Below, one piece after another: positions 11,193 through 20,397 of a DNA stretch of 64,000 nucleotides (its first letter is position 1; each line of letters opens with the position of its first letter). The stretch is from Roseomonas sp. AR75 (GTDB lineage: Bacteria; Pseudomonadota; Alphaproteobacteria; Acetobacterales; Acetobacteraceae): NCBI RefSeq assembly GCF_005222815.1, contig NZ_STGB01000001.1, forward strand, positions 434,001-498,000, given 5' to 3'. A program made the translations under genes and the position numbers. A model generated the notes under the pieces. The model saw only the letters and a program-made list of their open reading frames with translations. It was not told the DNA's origin and ran no database searches.

Positions 11193-12101
11193 ATGCAGAT
11201 CGGCTTCGTGGGCCTGGGCACGATGGGCCTGCCGATGGCGCGCAACCTGCTGCGCGCCGGCCATGCCGTGCGGGGCTTCGACACCAACCCCGCTGCCCGT
11301 GCCGCCTTCGCCGAGGCCGGCGGCGCGCCCGCGGAGAGCGCCGCGGCAAGTGCCCGAGGCGCCGAAGCGGTGGTGACGATGTTGCCCGACGACGCCATCG
11401 TGCGCGGCGTGCTGGCAGGCGAGGGCGGCCTTCTGGCGGCAATGGCGCCAGGCAGCGTGCTCGTCGAGATGAGCACCACCGGCCCCGCGACGAAGCAGGC
11501 GATGGCGCAGGCGGCGGCAGCGGGCGGAATCACGCTGCTGGACTGCCCCGTCGGCCGGACGGTGGACCACGCGGTCGCCGGCACGCTGGCCATCATGGCC
11601 GCGGGCGACACCGCGGCGATCGAGCGCATGCGCCCGCTCTTCGACGCGATGGGCGAGCACGTCTTTGTCTGCGGACCGGTCGGCGCCGCATCGGCGATGA
11701 AGCTGATCAACAACGCCCTCGCCGCCGCGGTGAATGCCGCGACGATCGAGGCGCTGGTCGCCGGCAACAAGGCGGGGCTGAGCCTCGAGACTATGTTCGC
11801 GGTGTTCCGCACCACCGCCGCCTGGAGCAACGCACTCGCCGCCAACCTGCCGAAGAAGGCGCTGAAGCGTGACTTCAAGCCGGGCTTCATGGCGCGGTTG
11901 GCGCACAAGGATCTCGGCCTGGCGATCGGCTTCGCGGAGGAGGTCGGCGCCGAGGCGCGCTTCGCCCGCGCCGCCCATGCCGTGCTGGCGGAGGCGCTGC
12001 AGGATGGCTACGGCGCGGAGGACAGCGCTGGCTCCATGCTACGCGCGGTGGAGCGGCGATCGGGCGTCGAACTGCCGCTCATGGAGAAGCCGCCCGGCTG
12101 A
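11193..12101 (+). CDS. beta-hydroxyacid dehydrogenase (3-hydroxyisobutyrate dehydrogenase family)
   Basis: NAD(P)-dependent oxidoreductase of the 6-phosphogluconate dehydrogenase-like superfamily, acting on short beta-hydroxyacids. The 302-residue product starts directly in the Rossmann motif GFVGLGTMGLPMARNLL. The substrate-site stretch DCPVGRTVDHA replaces the more usual DAPVSGG, and the catalytic lysine lies in the MKLINNALAAAVN segment. ATG 11193 has GAGGAAA upstream. Divergence from a Bug receptor suggests a role in metabolising an imported hydroxyacid. The unusual VGRT in place of VSGG makes the exact substrate uncertain. Confidence 0.9.
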   Translation: MQIGFVGLGTMGLPMARNLLRAGHAVRGFDTNPAARAAFAEAGGAPAESAAASARGAEAVVTMLPDDAIVRGVLAGEGGLLAAMAPGSVLVEMSTTGPATKQAMAQAAAAGGITLLDCPVGRTVDHAVAGTLAIMAAGDTAAIERMRPLFDAMGEHVFVCGPVGAASAMKLINNALAAAVNAATIEALVAGNKAGLSLETMFAVFRTTAAWSNALAANLPKKALKRDFKPGFMARLAHKDLGLAIGFAEEVGAEARFARAAHAVLAEALQDGYGAEDSAGSMLRAVERRSGVELPLMEKPPG

Positions 12102-12104
12102 AGG

Positions 12105-12626
12105 TCAGCCGCTCCAGAGTTCGGGCCGCCGCCAGGGCTCCGGCACCGCGAGGAGGCCGTGCAGGCGAGGGCCGTCCTCGGCGAGACGGCGCGACTGCCA
12201 CGCGGTGCGCCAGGCCGCGGGCAGGTCGTAGGGCGGCAGCACGCCCTGCTCCATCGTGAAGCCGAAGCGGCCGTAATAGGCCGGGTCGCCCAGCACCAGG
12301 ACCAGCGGCACGGCCTGCGCGCGGAGCCGCGCCAGCCCGGCACGGATCAACGCACTGCCGATACCCTGTCGCTGCAAGCCCGGCGCGACGGCCAACGGGC
12401 CGAGCAGCGCGGCCGGCGCCGTGCCCTCGCCAACGGTGCAGGGCGTGAAGACCGCATGCCCCGCGACGTCGCCAGCATGCAGCGCCACCAGCGACGGTAC
12501 GCCGGTTTCGGAAAGCGCCCGCACCAGCGGCCGCAGGTCCTCTGTGGGAAAGGCTGAGGCATAAAGCGCGTCGATCGCGCGCGTGTCCGCCGGCAGGGTC
12601 GCGCGGATCGCGGGCGTGCCGCTCAT
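12105..12626 (-). CDS. GNAT family N-acetyltransferase
   Basis: 173-residue acetyl-CoA-dependent acetyltransferase. The acetyl-CoA loop is clear (LAVAPGLQRQGIGSALI), followed by VLGDPAYYGRFGF, a stretch typical of the YhbS-like subgroup. Its ATG at 12626 overlaps the tctA stop as ATGA, making it the fourth gene of the tctC-tctB-tctA unit. It is convergent with the dehydrogenase at 12101 with only three bases between stops. The substrate is unknown, and any link to carboxylate uptake is only positional. Confidence 0.9.
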   Translation of the reverse strand: MSGTPAIRATLPADTRAIDALYASAFPTEDLRPLVRALSETGVPSLVALHAGDVAGHAVFTPCTVGEGTAPAALLGPLAVAPGLQRQGIGSALIRAGLARLRAQAVPLVLVLGDPAYYGRFGFTMEQGVLPPYDLPAAWRTAWQSRRLAEDGPRLHGLLAVPEPWRRPELWSG

Positions 12627-14107
12627 CGCCGGGCGCTGCGCAGCACCCCGCGGCCCAGCATGATCGCCCAGATCAGCAGCGTGGCGGCGCCGAGCATGCC
12701 CGCGATCGGGCGCGCGAAGAACTCCAGGTAGTGCCCGTCCGCCTTGATCATGGACTGCACGAAGGTCTGCTCCAGCATCTCGCCGAGCACCAGGCCGAGA
12801 ATCAGCGGTGCGACGGGGATGCCGTGCTCCTCCAGGAACCAGCCGAACAGGCCCATCACCAGCATCAGCGCCACGCCGTAGAGGCTGTTCGTCATCGCGA
12901 AGCTGCCGACGATGCAGAACAGCAGGATGCACGGCAGCAGCAGGTTGCGCGGCGTCCGCAGCATCTGCCGTGCACTCTTGATCGCGGCCCAACCCAGCGG
13001 GAGCATGATGAGGTTCGCCAGGATGAAGATCAGGAAGACCGAGTAGATGAGCTGCGGGTTCTCGGTGAACACCGTCGGACCCGGGTTCATGTTCTTCATA
13101 TAGAGCACGCCGATGACGATCGCCGTGATCGAATCGCCGGGGATGCCGAAGACCAGTGCCGGTATCCAGGCGCTGGCGAGCGCCGAGTTGTTGGCAGAGG
13201 TGCTGTCCACGATGCCTTCGACATGGCCCGTGCCGAACTTCTCGGGCTCCTTCGAGAAGCGTTTGGAGACGGCATAGCTGATCCAGGCGGCGATGTCGGC
13301 GCCGGCGCCGGGCAGCGCGCCGATCACGGTGCCGATGGCGCTGCCGCGCAGGAAGTTGGCCCAGTAGCGCCGCCAGATCGCACCCAGCCCGCGGAACATG
13401 TCGCCGACCTGCTGCACCACGACATGGCCGGCATCGCGCACGCTGATCGCGCCGCGCAGCAACTCGCTGACGGCGAACATGCCGATCATGGTCGCGATGA
13501 AGTTGATGCCCTGCATCAGCTCCACCTCGCCGAAGGTGAAGCGCGGGAAGCCGGCGGAGGGGTCGATGCCCACGGTCGCCAGCAACAGGCCGAAGAACAG
13601 CGAAAGGAAGCCTTTCACCGCATCCGCATTGGTCAGGAACACGGCGCAGGTCAGGCCCAGGCAGGCCAGCCAGAAATACTCGAAGGAGGAGAAGTTGATC
13701 GCCACCTCGGCCAGCGCCGGCGCGGCCAGGATCAGCACTGCGACGCCGATCAACCCGCCGGCGACCGAGAAGACGAGGTTCACCCCCATGTTGAGGTTGA
13801 GCTGACCCTTCTTGGTCATCTCATAGGACTCGTCGGCATAGGCCGCGGAGGCCGGCGTGCCGGGCATGCGCAGCATCGCCGCGGGGATGTCGCCGGCGAA
13901 GATCGCCATGGCCGTCGCGGTGACGATGGCGCCGAGCGCCGGCACGGGCGGCATGAAGAAGGTGACCGGCACCAGCAGCGCCGTCGCCATCGTGGCGGTC
14001 AGGCCGGGCATGGCGCCCACGAACATGCCGAACACCGCGGAGACCGCGATGACGCCGAGCACGACGGGATCGAAGACGAGCCCGAAGGCCTGGATCAGCG
14101 CGTCCAT
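12623..14107 (-). CDS. tctA: tripartite tricarboxylate transporter large membrane subunit
   Basis: Twelve-helix-class inner membrane permease of the TTT system. The 494-residue product has the characteristic repeated glycine-rich segments GAMPGLTATMA near the N-terminus and GALPGAGADIAAWISY in the second half, plus GIPGDSITAIVIG. It follows tctB by ten bases and precedes the coupled GNAT gene. With tctC at 14619 and tctB at 14118 it makes a complete importer, energised by a cation gradient. The substrate is set by TctC and could be citrate-like or another carboxylate. Confidence 0.95.
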   Translation of the reverse strand: MDALIQAFGLVFDPVVLGVIAVSAVFGMFVGAMPGLTATMATALLVPVTFFMPPVPALGAIVTATAMAIFAGDIPAAMLRMPGTPASAAYADESYEMTKKGQLNLNMGVNLVFSVAGGLIGVAVLILAAPALAEVAINFSSFEYFWLACLGLTCAVFLTNADAVKGFLSLFFGLLLATVGIDPSAGFPRFTFGEVELMQGINFIATMIGMFAVSELLRGAISVRDAGHVVVQQVGDMFRGLGAIWRRYWANFLRGSAIGTVIGALPGAGADIAAWISYAVSKRFSKEPEKFGTGHVEGIVDSTSANNSALASAWIPALVFGIPGDSITAIVIGVLYMKNMNPGPTVFTENPQLIYSVFLIFILANLIMLPLGWAAIKSARQMLRTPRNLLLPCILLFCIVGSFAMTNSLYGVALMLVMGLFGWFLEEHGIPVAPLILGLVLGEMLEQTFVQSMIKADGHYLEFFARPIAGMLGAATLLIWAIMLGRGVLRSARR

Positions 14108-14117
14108 GCAGGGCGCC

Positions 14118-14582
14118 TCACAGCAGCGGGTCCATGAGCCCGCGCGGCAGCGGCACGCGCATCAGCCCGCTGAAGAACCAATGGACGGTGAGTGTCACCC
14201 CTGCGGCCACGGGAAGGGCGACAAGGAGCCGCGCGCGGAACCACAGCGCAAGCACAAGAAGGATCAGGAACGCGGTCGGGATGAAGCCCAGAAAGTCCGA
14301 GACCAGGATGTAGAACAGGGCTGCGCCCGGGATCAGCAGGAAGGAGACGAGCCTGGCAGGCTCCCGTGTCCAGCCGTCCAGCATGACCAGCGGCGCGCGG
14401 CTGCGCAGGCCGCGCAGTATCAGCAGCAGCCCGCACACGCCGATCGCGCCGGCGAGGATGCGGGGGAACAGGTTCGGCCCGTAATCCTGCCCGGGGAAGG
14501 CGGGGAAGAAGGTGGTCATCCACCAAACCCACCCCGCGAACCCCAGCAGGATCGCGCCGAGCAGCGCGTCGTTCAGGCGCAT
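14118..14582 (-). CDS. tctB: tripartite tricarboxylate transporter small membrane subunit
   Basis: Four-helix partner of TctA in the inner membrane. The 154-residue product shows four hydrophobic stretches and the family-like FPRILAGAIGVCGLLLI after the first helix. It lies between tctC (36 bp upstream) and tctA (10 bp downstream) in the same direction, the classic order of a TTT operon. Confidence 0.93.
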   Translation of the reverse strand: MRLNDALLGAILLGFAGWVWWMTTFFPAFPGQDYGPNLFPRILAGAIGVCGLLLILRGLRSRAPLVMLDGWTREPARLVSFLLIPGAALFYILVSDFLGFIPTAFLILLVLALWFRARLLVALPVAAGVTLTVHWFFSGLMRVPLPRGLMDPLL

Positions 14583-14618
14583 GCCCGGCGCGTGCCTCTC
14601 GTTCGATCGGACGGCGGC

Positions 14619-15611
14619 TCAGCCGCGCGCCAGGCCGGCGCCGCGCATCGCCTCGCCCATCGCGCGGTCGCCTTCCGCCATGAAGCGGACGAAGCCCTGC
14701 GGGTCGGCATAGACCATGCCGAAGCCGCGCTGCGTCATGAAGCTCTTGAATTCCTGGTCGTCATAGACCGCCTTCAGCGCCGGAACGAGCACGCCCGTCA
14801 CCTCGGCGGGCAGCCCCTTCGGCCCCGCGATGCCGCGCCAGGCGCCGACGGAGTAGTTGATGCCGAGGCTCTCGTTCAGCGTCGGCACGTTCGGGAATTG
14901 CGGGTTGCGCTCCGGCGCCATGATCGCCAGGGCCTTGGCGCGCCCGGCATCGATCATCGCGCGCGCCTCCGGCACCGAGCAGGTGACGATGTCCACGCCG
15001 CCCGCCGCGAGCTCCTGCATGGCCGGCGCGGCGCCGTTCGAAGGCACCCAGCGCACATGGTCGCCCTTGAGGCCCATGGCCTGCAGCCACCCGACCAGCG
15101 CCAGGTGCCAGATGCCGCCCTGGCCGGTGCCGCTGGCCTTGAAGGTGCCGGCCGGGCGCGCCTTGATGGCCTCCGCCAGCGCCTTCACGTCCGCATAGGG
15201 CGAGTTCGACGCCACCTGCACGCCGGGCGGGTCGGAGTTCATCAGCGCCAGCGGCGTGTAGCTCTCCGGGTTGAGCTGCGTCAGGCCCTGCCAGTGCATC
15301 ATCGTGATTTCCACGGTGATCATGCCGATGGTGTAGCCATCGGCCGGCGCCGTCGCGATGGCGCTGTGTCCGACGACGCCGGAGCCGCCGGTGCGGTTCA
15401 CCACGTTGAAGGGCTGGCCGAGCCGCTTCTCCAGCATCGAGGCGACGATGCGCGCGGTGGCATCCGTGCCGCCGCCGGCGCCCCAGGGCACGACCATCTG
15501 CACCGGCCGGTTAGGATAGCGGGATTGCGCGAGGGCGGGCATCGCCAGCAGGCCGCCGCCGGCGGCGAGAAGGGTGCGGCGTGCGAAGCGGGGCGAATGT
15601 GGGGCAGACAT
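14619..15611 (-). CDS. tctC: TctC periplasmic receptor of the local TctABC system
   Basis: Solute-binding protein that feeds the TctBA permease just downstream. The 330-residue product has a signal peptide (FARRTLLAAGGGLLAM to ALA) and the marks VVPWGAGGGTDATAR, NVVNRTGGSG and FKASGTGQGG. Start is ATG 15611 with GGAGGAGAG upstream. Of the five Bug/TctC receptors in the window this is the only one directly joined to membrane subunits. The residues that choose the ligand cannot be read with confidence. Confidence 0.94.
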   Translation of the reverse strand: MSAPHSPRFARRTLLAAGGGLLAMPALAQSRYPNRPVQMVVPWGAGGGTDATARIVASMLEKRLGQPFNVVNRTGGSGVVGHSAIATAPADGYTIGMITVEITMMHWQGLTQLNPESYTPLALMNSDPPGVQVASNSPYADVKALAEAIKARPAGTFKASGTGQGGIWHLALVGWLQAMGLKGDHVRWVPSNGAAPAMQELAAGGVDIVTCSVPEARAMIDAGRAKALAIMAPERNPQFPNVPTLNESLGINYSVGAWRGIAGPKGLPAEVTGVLVPALKAVYDDQEFKSFMTQRGFGMVYADPQGFVRFMAEGDRAMGEAMRGAGLARG

Positions 15612-15687
15612 CTCAGCTCTCCTCCGATGCGCCACCGGTTCGTCCCGGCGCGCTTGGGGGCAAGCTATGCCGTCTTGCGCCGCGGCA

Positions 15688-16128
15688 TCAAGCCGGAGGG
15701 GGGGATTCGGGTCGGACGACGAGCAGCATCCCGTCCACCGCCTCCACCCGCACGACGCTGCCGGGCGCGGGCAGTGCGACGCCGCGGGGCAGGCGCGCCG
15801 GCCATTCGCTGTCACCGAGGCGCACCCGCAACCCACCTTCCTCCGCCAGCACCACCGTGGCGTGGCGACCGGCGAGACCGGCTTCCGGCGCGTTCACGCG
15901 GTGCGCCGGGCCGCCGCGTGGGCGCAGGCGCAGCGAGGTGACGATCCCCGCCGCCAGCAGCACCAGGAACAGTGCGACGGAGACGGCGAAGCCCGGCGCG
16001 AAGGCCATCAGCACGAGGCCCGTCCCGATCGCGGCCGCGCCGGTCCAGAGCAGATAGACCCCCGGCAGAAGCAGCTCCGCGCCCAGCAGCGCGAGCCCGA
16101 CCAGAATCCAGATCAGCCCCGGGTCCAT
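15688..16128 (-). CDS. NfeD-like membrane protein
   Basis: Short NfeD homologue (146 aa): two to three hydrophobic segments in the first 70 residues (LIWILVGLALLGAELLLPG marks the first), then a small beta-barrel OB-type domain at the C-terminus. In this family NfeD works with an SPFH protein in membrane microdomain or membrane quality control. Its start at 16128 overlaps the end of the SPFH gene by 16 bp, so the two are cotranslated. It lacks the N-terminal ClpP-like protease domain of long NfeD proteins. Confidence 0.92.
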   Translation of the reverse strand: MDPGLIWILVGLALLGAELLLPGVYLLWTGAAAIGTGLVLMAFAPGFAVSVALFLVLLAAGIVTSLRLRPRGGPAHRVNAPEAGLAGRHATVVLAEEGGLRVRLGDSEWPARLPRGVALPAPGSVVRVEAVDGMLLVVRPESPPPA

Positions 16129-17060
16129 GGATTCCCGCCCACCACCGGCGGCGGCGCCGCGTCGGGCGCGCCGCCCGGCCCCGGTGCGCGCAGCAGCTCC
16201 ATCGCCTGCACGATGCCCCCCGCCAGCGCCGAGCTTTCCATCGGCACGATGACGAGGCGCGATGTGGGATTCGCCGCGATCGCCTCGAATGCGCGGACAT
16301 ACTTCTCCGCCACGAAATAGCGCAACGCATCGCCGCCCGAGCCCGACGCGGCCTCCGCGACCATGCGGGTCGCATTCGCTTCCGCCTGGGCGAGGCGTTC
16401 GCGCGCCTCCGCGTCGCGCATCGCGGCGTCGCGCCGGCCTTCCGCGGCCAGCACCAGCGCCTGCTTCTCGCCCTCCGCGCGGGCCACCGCGGCGCGACGC
16501 TCGCGCTCGGCCGTCATCTGCAGGTTCATGGCGCGGATCAGGTTGTCGGGCGGCTCGATCTTGCGGATCTCCACCCGGCTCACCTTCACGCCCCAGGGCT
16601 CGGTCGCACCGTCCAGCACGGTCAGCAGCGTCGTGTTGATGCGGTCGCGGCCGGACAGCGTGGCGTCCAGGTCCAACTCGCCGACCACGGAGCGGATGTT
16701 GGTCATGGCCAGGCTGGTCAGCGCCAGGCTGAGGTCCTGCACGGCATAGGCGGCCTTCGCCGGGTCCATCACGCGGTAATAGACGATGCCGTCGGTCGCC
16801 ACTGTCGCGTTGTCCCGCGTGATGACCGCCTGTTCGGGGATGTCCAGCACCACCTCCTGCACGTTCAGGCGGCGGCCGATGCGGTCCACATAGGGGATGA
16901 TGAGATTGAGCCCGGGCTGCAGCAGCCGAGTGAAGGCGCCGAAGCGCTCGACGGACCACACCTCGCCCTGCGGCACGGTGCGGATGCCCTGCGCCACGGT
17001 CACGACGGCCAGGATGACCAGCGCGACCAGGACGATGGTGGCGAGCGGAAGCTCGGACAT
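16113..17060 (-). CDS. SPFH/band 7 (stomatin-like, QmcA type) membrane protein
   Basis: Membrane-anchored scaffold protein of 315 aa. It has one N-terminal hydrophobic anchor (LATIVLVALVILAVVTV), then a band 7 domain with GLNLIIPYVDRI and a long charged helix rich in Ala, Glu and Arg (about residues 175-250) that should form coiled coil. It is the upstream partner of the NfeD-like gene. This pair is a conserved unit in many bacteria. It shares a short promoter region with the divergent sulfatase gene. Confidence 0.94.
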   Translation of the reverse strand: MSELPLATIVLVALVILAVVTVAQGIRTVPQGEVWSVERFGAFTRLLQPGLNLIIPYVDRIGRRLNVQEVVLDIPEQAVITRDNATVATDGIVYYRVMDPAKAAYAVQDLSLALTSLAMTNIRSVVGELDLDATLSGRDRINTTLLTVLDGATEPWGVKVSRVEIRKIEPPDNLIRAMNLQMTAERERRAAVARAEGEKQALVLAAEGRRDAAMRDAEARERLAQAEANATRMVAEAASGSGGDALRYFVAEKYVRAFEAIAANPTSRLVIVPMESSALAGGIVQAMELLRAPGPGGAPDAAPPPVVGGNPWTRG

Positions 17061-17172
17061 GGGCGACTCGGGCGCTCCCTGGCGTTTCGCGTCAGAGTAG
17101 CGCGTCCCCCTCTTTTCCGCGCGCCTCTTCGCGCCCAGCATGGCGCCGCATCGAGGGGGGGAGGGGCGTCGC

Positions 17173-18642
17173 GTGGCGGCCGTGCCGAAGCAGAACCTGC
17201 TGTTCATCCTGTCGGACGAGCACAATCCGAAGGCGCTGGGCTGCGCCGGGCATCCCTTCGTCCATACGCCGAACCTGGACGCGCTGGCGGCGCGCGGCAC
17301 GCGCTTCACCACGGCGATCACGCCTTCGCCGATCTGCGTGCCGGCGCGCGCGGCGCTCGCGACCGGGCGCAACCTGCATGCGATGGGCCGCTACTACGAC
17401 AATGCCGACCCCTATGACGGCGCCGTCCGCTCCTGGCACCATGCGCTGCGCGAGTCCGGTCACGAGGTCGTCTCGATCGGCAAGCTCCATTTCCGTGGCC
17501 AGCCTGGGGATGACCACGGCTTCTCGGAAGAAGAGATCCCGATGCATGTGGTGGACGGCAAGGGCGACCTGCTCGCGCTGATCCGCGACGAGACGGCGCC
17601 GCCGCGCCAGGGCGCATCCAAGATGGCGAAGGCCGCCGGGCCGGGCGAGAGCGACTACACCCGCTACGACCGCGACATCTGCGCGGCGGCGCAGGTCTGG
17701 CTGCGGGAGAAGGCGCGGCAGCCCACGGACAAGCCCTGGTGCCTGTTCGTCTCGCTGGTCACGCCGCATTTCCCGCTGACCGCGCCGCCCGAGCATTTTT
17801 TCCGTTATCCGCCGGACGTCGTGGGCATGCCGAAGCTCTACGGCAAGGACGAGCGGCCGACGCATCCCTTCGTGCGGGACTACGCGGCGACCATCCCCTA
17901 CGACGCCTCGGTGAAGGATCCGGCGACAGCGCAGCGCATGATGGCCGGCTACTACGGCCTGGTGTCATTCATGGACGAGCAGGTGGGCAAGATCCTGGCC
18001 GCGCTGGAGGCGAGCGGGTTGGGCGGCAACACCCGCGTGCTCTACAGCTCCGACCACGGCGACAATGTCGGCGCCCGCGGGCTTTGGGGGAAGTCGGTGA
18101 TGTACGAGGAATCGGTCGGCATCCCGATGATCCTTGCCGGCGCCGGCGTCCCCGCCGGCGTCACCTGCGCAACGCCGGTGAGCCTGACCGACGCCTATGC
18201 CACGGTGCTCGACGCCGTCGGCTGTGCGGAGGCGCCGCCGCCGGGCTCCACCTCCCTGTTCGATGTCGCGGCGGGTGCAAAGGTGGGGCGCAGCGTGGTC
18301 AGCGAATACCACGCAAGCGGCTCGCGCGAGGCGGCCTACATGCTGCGCGACGGGCGTTGGAAATACGTGCGCTACGTCACCTATCCGGCGCAGCTCTTCG
18401 ACCTGGAGGAGGATCCGGAGGAGTTGCGCGACCGCGCAGGGGATCCCGCCTTCGCCGAGGTGCAGGCGCGGCTGGACGCGAAGCTGCGCGACGCCATTGG
18501 CGAGGATGTCGGTGTCCTCGATGCCGCCGCGAAGGCACGCCAGGCGGAGATCCTGGCGGCGAATGGGGGGCGGGAAGCCGTCATGGCACGCGGCGACCTG
18601 CCCTATTCTCCGCCGCCTGGCGTTCGCCCGGCCTGGAGTTGA
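17173..18642 (+). CDS. type I sulfatase
   Basis: Hydrolyses sulfate esters using formylglycine made from Cys55. The signature CVPARAALATG fits the C-x-P-x-R rule for formylglycine conversion. Metal-site residues include Asp15 in the N-terminal LLFILSDEHN and the later SSDHGDNVG. At 489 aa with no evident signal peptide it resembles choline-sulfatase-like cytoplasmic enzymes. I prefer GTG 17173, which has AGGGGGGGAGGGG before it; ATG 17140 would add an atypical arginine-rich leader. Conversion needs a maturase not seen here. Substrate uncertain. Confidence 0.9.
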   Translation: MAAVPKQNLLFILSDEHNPKALGCAGHPFVHTPNLDALAARGTRFTTAITPSPICVPARAALATGRNLHAMGRYYDNADPYDGAVRSWHHALRESGHEVVSIGKLHFRGQPGDDHGFSEEEIPMHVVDGKGDLLALIRDETAPPRQGASKMAKAAGPGESDYTRYDRDICAAAQVWLREKARQPTDKPWCLFVSLVTPHFPLTAPPEHFFRYPPDVVGMPKLYGKDERPTHPFVRDYAATIPYDASVKDPATAQRMMAGYYGLVSFMDEQVGKILAALEASGLGGNTRVLYSSDHGDNVGARGLWGKSVMYEESVGIPMILAGAGVPAGVTCATPVSLTDAYATVLDAVGCAEAPPPGSTSLFDVAAGAKVGRSVVSEYHASGSREAAYMLRDGRWKYVRYVTYPAQLFDLEEDPEELRDRAGDPAFAEVQARLDAKLRDAIGEDVGVLDAAAKARQAEILAANGGREAVMARGDLPYSPPPGVRPAWS

Positions 18643-18647
18643 TGATC

Positions 18648-18674
18648 CTCCTTCCCCCGCTCTCGCGGGGGAGG
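18648..18674. terminator. GC hairpin between convergent genes
   Basis: CCCCCGC, a short loop and GCGGGGG form the core of a hairpin between the sulfatase stop (18642) and the HPF-like stop (18700). A second small hairpin (CGGGCTG/CAGCCCG) follows within 25 bases. Neither has a T-run, so at best it is a bidirectional or Rho-assisted terminator. It resembles the palindromes at 20944, 28957 and 44436. Confidence 0.55.
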
Positions 18675-18699
18675 GTCGGGCTGCGGCAGCCCGCTGCCT

Positions 18700-19047
18700 T
18701 CAGCGCAGGTCGTTGTCCCGCACGGATGGCGCGCCCTTGTGGTCGGTACGCGCGGCGAGCGCCTTGTCGAGCGCCTTTCGCGCCTTCTCCAGCGCCCCAT
18801 CGATGGCCAGCGGGATCGTCGCTGCCTGGTGCGTCACCGCCACGGGCTGATGATGCGTTGGCCGCGCCTCGATCATGCAGCGCTTGTCGGCCGGGCCGTG
18901 CTTGCCGGCGTTGACGTCGCCCAGATGGACCTCCACGCGCGTCAGGTGCGCGGCGAAGCGTTCCAGCGCCGAACCCACCGCCACCTCCACGCGCCCGGTG
19001 AATTCGTCGTCGCCCGCCGTGTCATGGGTGTTGATCTGGATGTGCAT
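18700..19047 (-). CDS. HPF/RaiA family ribosome-associated protein, short form
   Basis: 115-residue protein with the sigma-54 modulation / S30AE-like fold: an N-terminal MHIQINTHD strand, AVGSALERFAAHLTRVEVHLGDVNAGKHG, and a basic C-terminus (EKARKALDKAL). Members bind the ribosome and stop translation during stationary phase or stress. It lacks the C-terminal dimerisation domain of long HPF. It lies 50 bp downstream of dctM on the same strand and may be a read-through passenger of the TRAP operon. Confidence 0.82.
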   Translation of the reverse strand: MHIQINTHDTAGDDEFTGRVEVAVGSALERFAAHLTRVEVHLGDVNAGKHGPADKRCMIEARPTHHQPVAVTHQAATIPLAIDGALEKARKALDKALAARTDHKGAPSVRDNDLR

Positions 19048-19097
19048 CCGCGTCTCCTTCCGTCCTGCAACGCGCCGGAGCCCACGGGGTTGAGCGG

Positions 19098-20393
19098 CTA
19101 CAGGTCGCCCAGCAACCGCGGCAGGAACAGCGCCAGTTCCGGCACGAAGGTGATCAGCAGCAGGGCGCCCAGCATCGCCAGCACGAACCAGATCACCCAG
19201 GGAACGGTGGATTCGATCGAGCATCCTGCCACCTTGCAGGTGACCATCAGGTTCACCGCCATCGGTGGCGTGAAGGCGCCGATCGCCACATTCATGGTCA
19301 GGATGATCCCGAACCAGGTCAGGTCCCAGCCGAATTGCCGCGCGATCGGCAGCAGCACCGGCAGGAACACCAGGAAGATTGAAATGGCGTCGATCAGCAT
19401 GCCCGCCACCAGCACGAGCACGGTGATCATCAGCAGCATCACCACCTCGTTCCCGGTGACGCCGACCAGGAACTGCGCCAGGGCATCGAAGGCACCGACG
19501 GTGGCGCCGGCATGGGCGAAGATGCTGGCCAGCGCGACGATGATCAGCACCACGGCGCTGATCTCCGCGCTGTCGCGCAGCACGGCGTAGATGTCGCGCC
19601 AGCCCAGCACGCGATAGACGAAGACGCCGACGAACAGGCCGTAGAACACCGCGACCACCGCGGCCTCGGTCGGCGTGAAGGCGCCGGAGCGCAGCCCGCC
19701 CAGGATGACCACGGGCGCCGCAAGGCCCCAGATCGCCTGGCGGAAGCTCTGCCACAGCGGCGGCCGGTCGTCGGCCGCCTCGGCCAGGCCGAAGCCGTGG
19801 ATGCGCGCGAGCAGCACCGCGGGAATCAGCAGCGCGAGTCCCGCCATCACACCGGGGATCAGCCCGCCGACGAACAGCGCCGGCACCGACACGCCGGGGA
19901 CCAGCACGGCATAGACGATGAAGGGAATGGACGGCGGGATCAGCACGGCGGTGGATCCGGCGGCCGCGATCAGGCTTGCCGCATAGGGGCGCGGATAGCC
20001 CTGGCGCAGCATCGCCGGCAGCATCACCGCGGCGACGGCGGCCGCATCCGCCGCGCCCGATCCGCTGATGCCGCCGAGCACCATGCAGACCAGCACGGCG
20101 ACGATGGCAAGCGCCCCGGTGCGACGCCCGACCAGCGCGGCGGCGAAATCCACCAGCCGCGCCGCGACGCCCGCCCGTTCGAACACCAGCCCCGCCAGCA
20201 CGAACATCGGCAAGGCCAGCAGCGGATACTTGGCGATGCCGGTCCAGATGTTGGTGGGCAGCGCCATCACGCCGAGCCCCTCGATGGCGATCACCAGGAA
20301 GCCCGCCACGCCCAGCGAGACCCCAACCGGCACGCCGAGGAACAGCAGGACGAAGAAGACGCCGAGGAGGATCAGCGAGCCTTCGAGCGCCAT
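19098..20393 (-). CDS. dctM: TRAP transporter large membrane subunit
   Basis: Inner membrane permease of the TRAP family (431 aa, about twelve hydrophobic segments), moving dicarboxylate-like substrates with sodium. Family marks include LPMFVLAGLVFERAGVA, GGISGSGAADAAAVA and LIPPSIPFIVYA. It follows dctQ after only four bases and dctP further upstream, giving a complete TRAP system on the minus strand. Confidence 0.95.
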   Translation of the reverse strand: MALEGSLILLGVFFVLLFLGVPVGVSLGVAGFLVIAIEGLGVMALPTNIWTGIAKYPLLALPMFVLAGLVFERAGVAARLVDFAAALVGRRTGALAIVAVLVCMVLGGISGSGAADAAAVAAVMLPAMLRQGYPRPYAASLIAAAGSTAVLIPPSIPFIVYAVLVPGVSVPALFVGGLIPGVMAGLALLIPAVLLARIHGFGLAEAADDRPPLWQSFRQAIWGLAAPVVILGGLRSGAFTPTEAAVVAVFYGLFVGVFVYRVLGWRDIYAVLRDSAEISAVVLIIVALASIFAHAGATVGAFDALAQFLVGVTGNEVVMLLMITVLVLVAGMLIDAISIFLVFLPVLLPIARQFGWDLTWFGIILTMNVAIGAFTPPMAVNLMVTCKVAGCSIESTVPWVIWFVLAMLGALLLITFVPELALFLPRLLGDL

Positions 20394-20397
20394 GGCG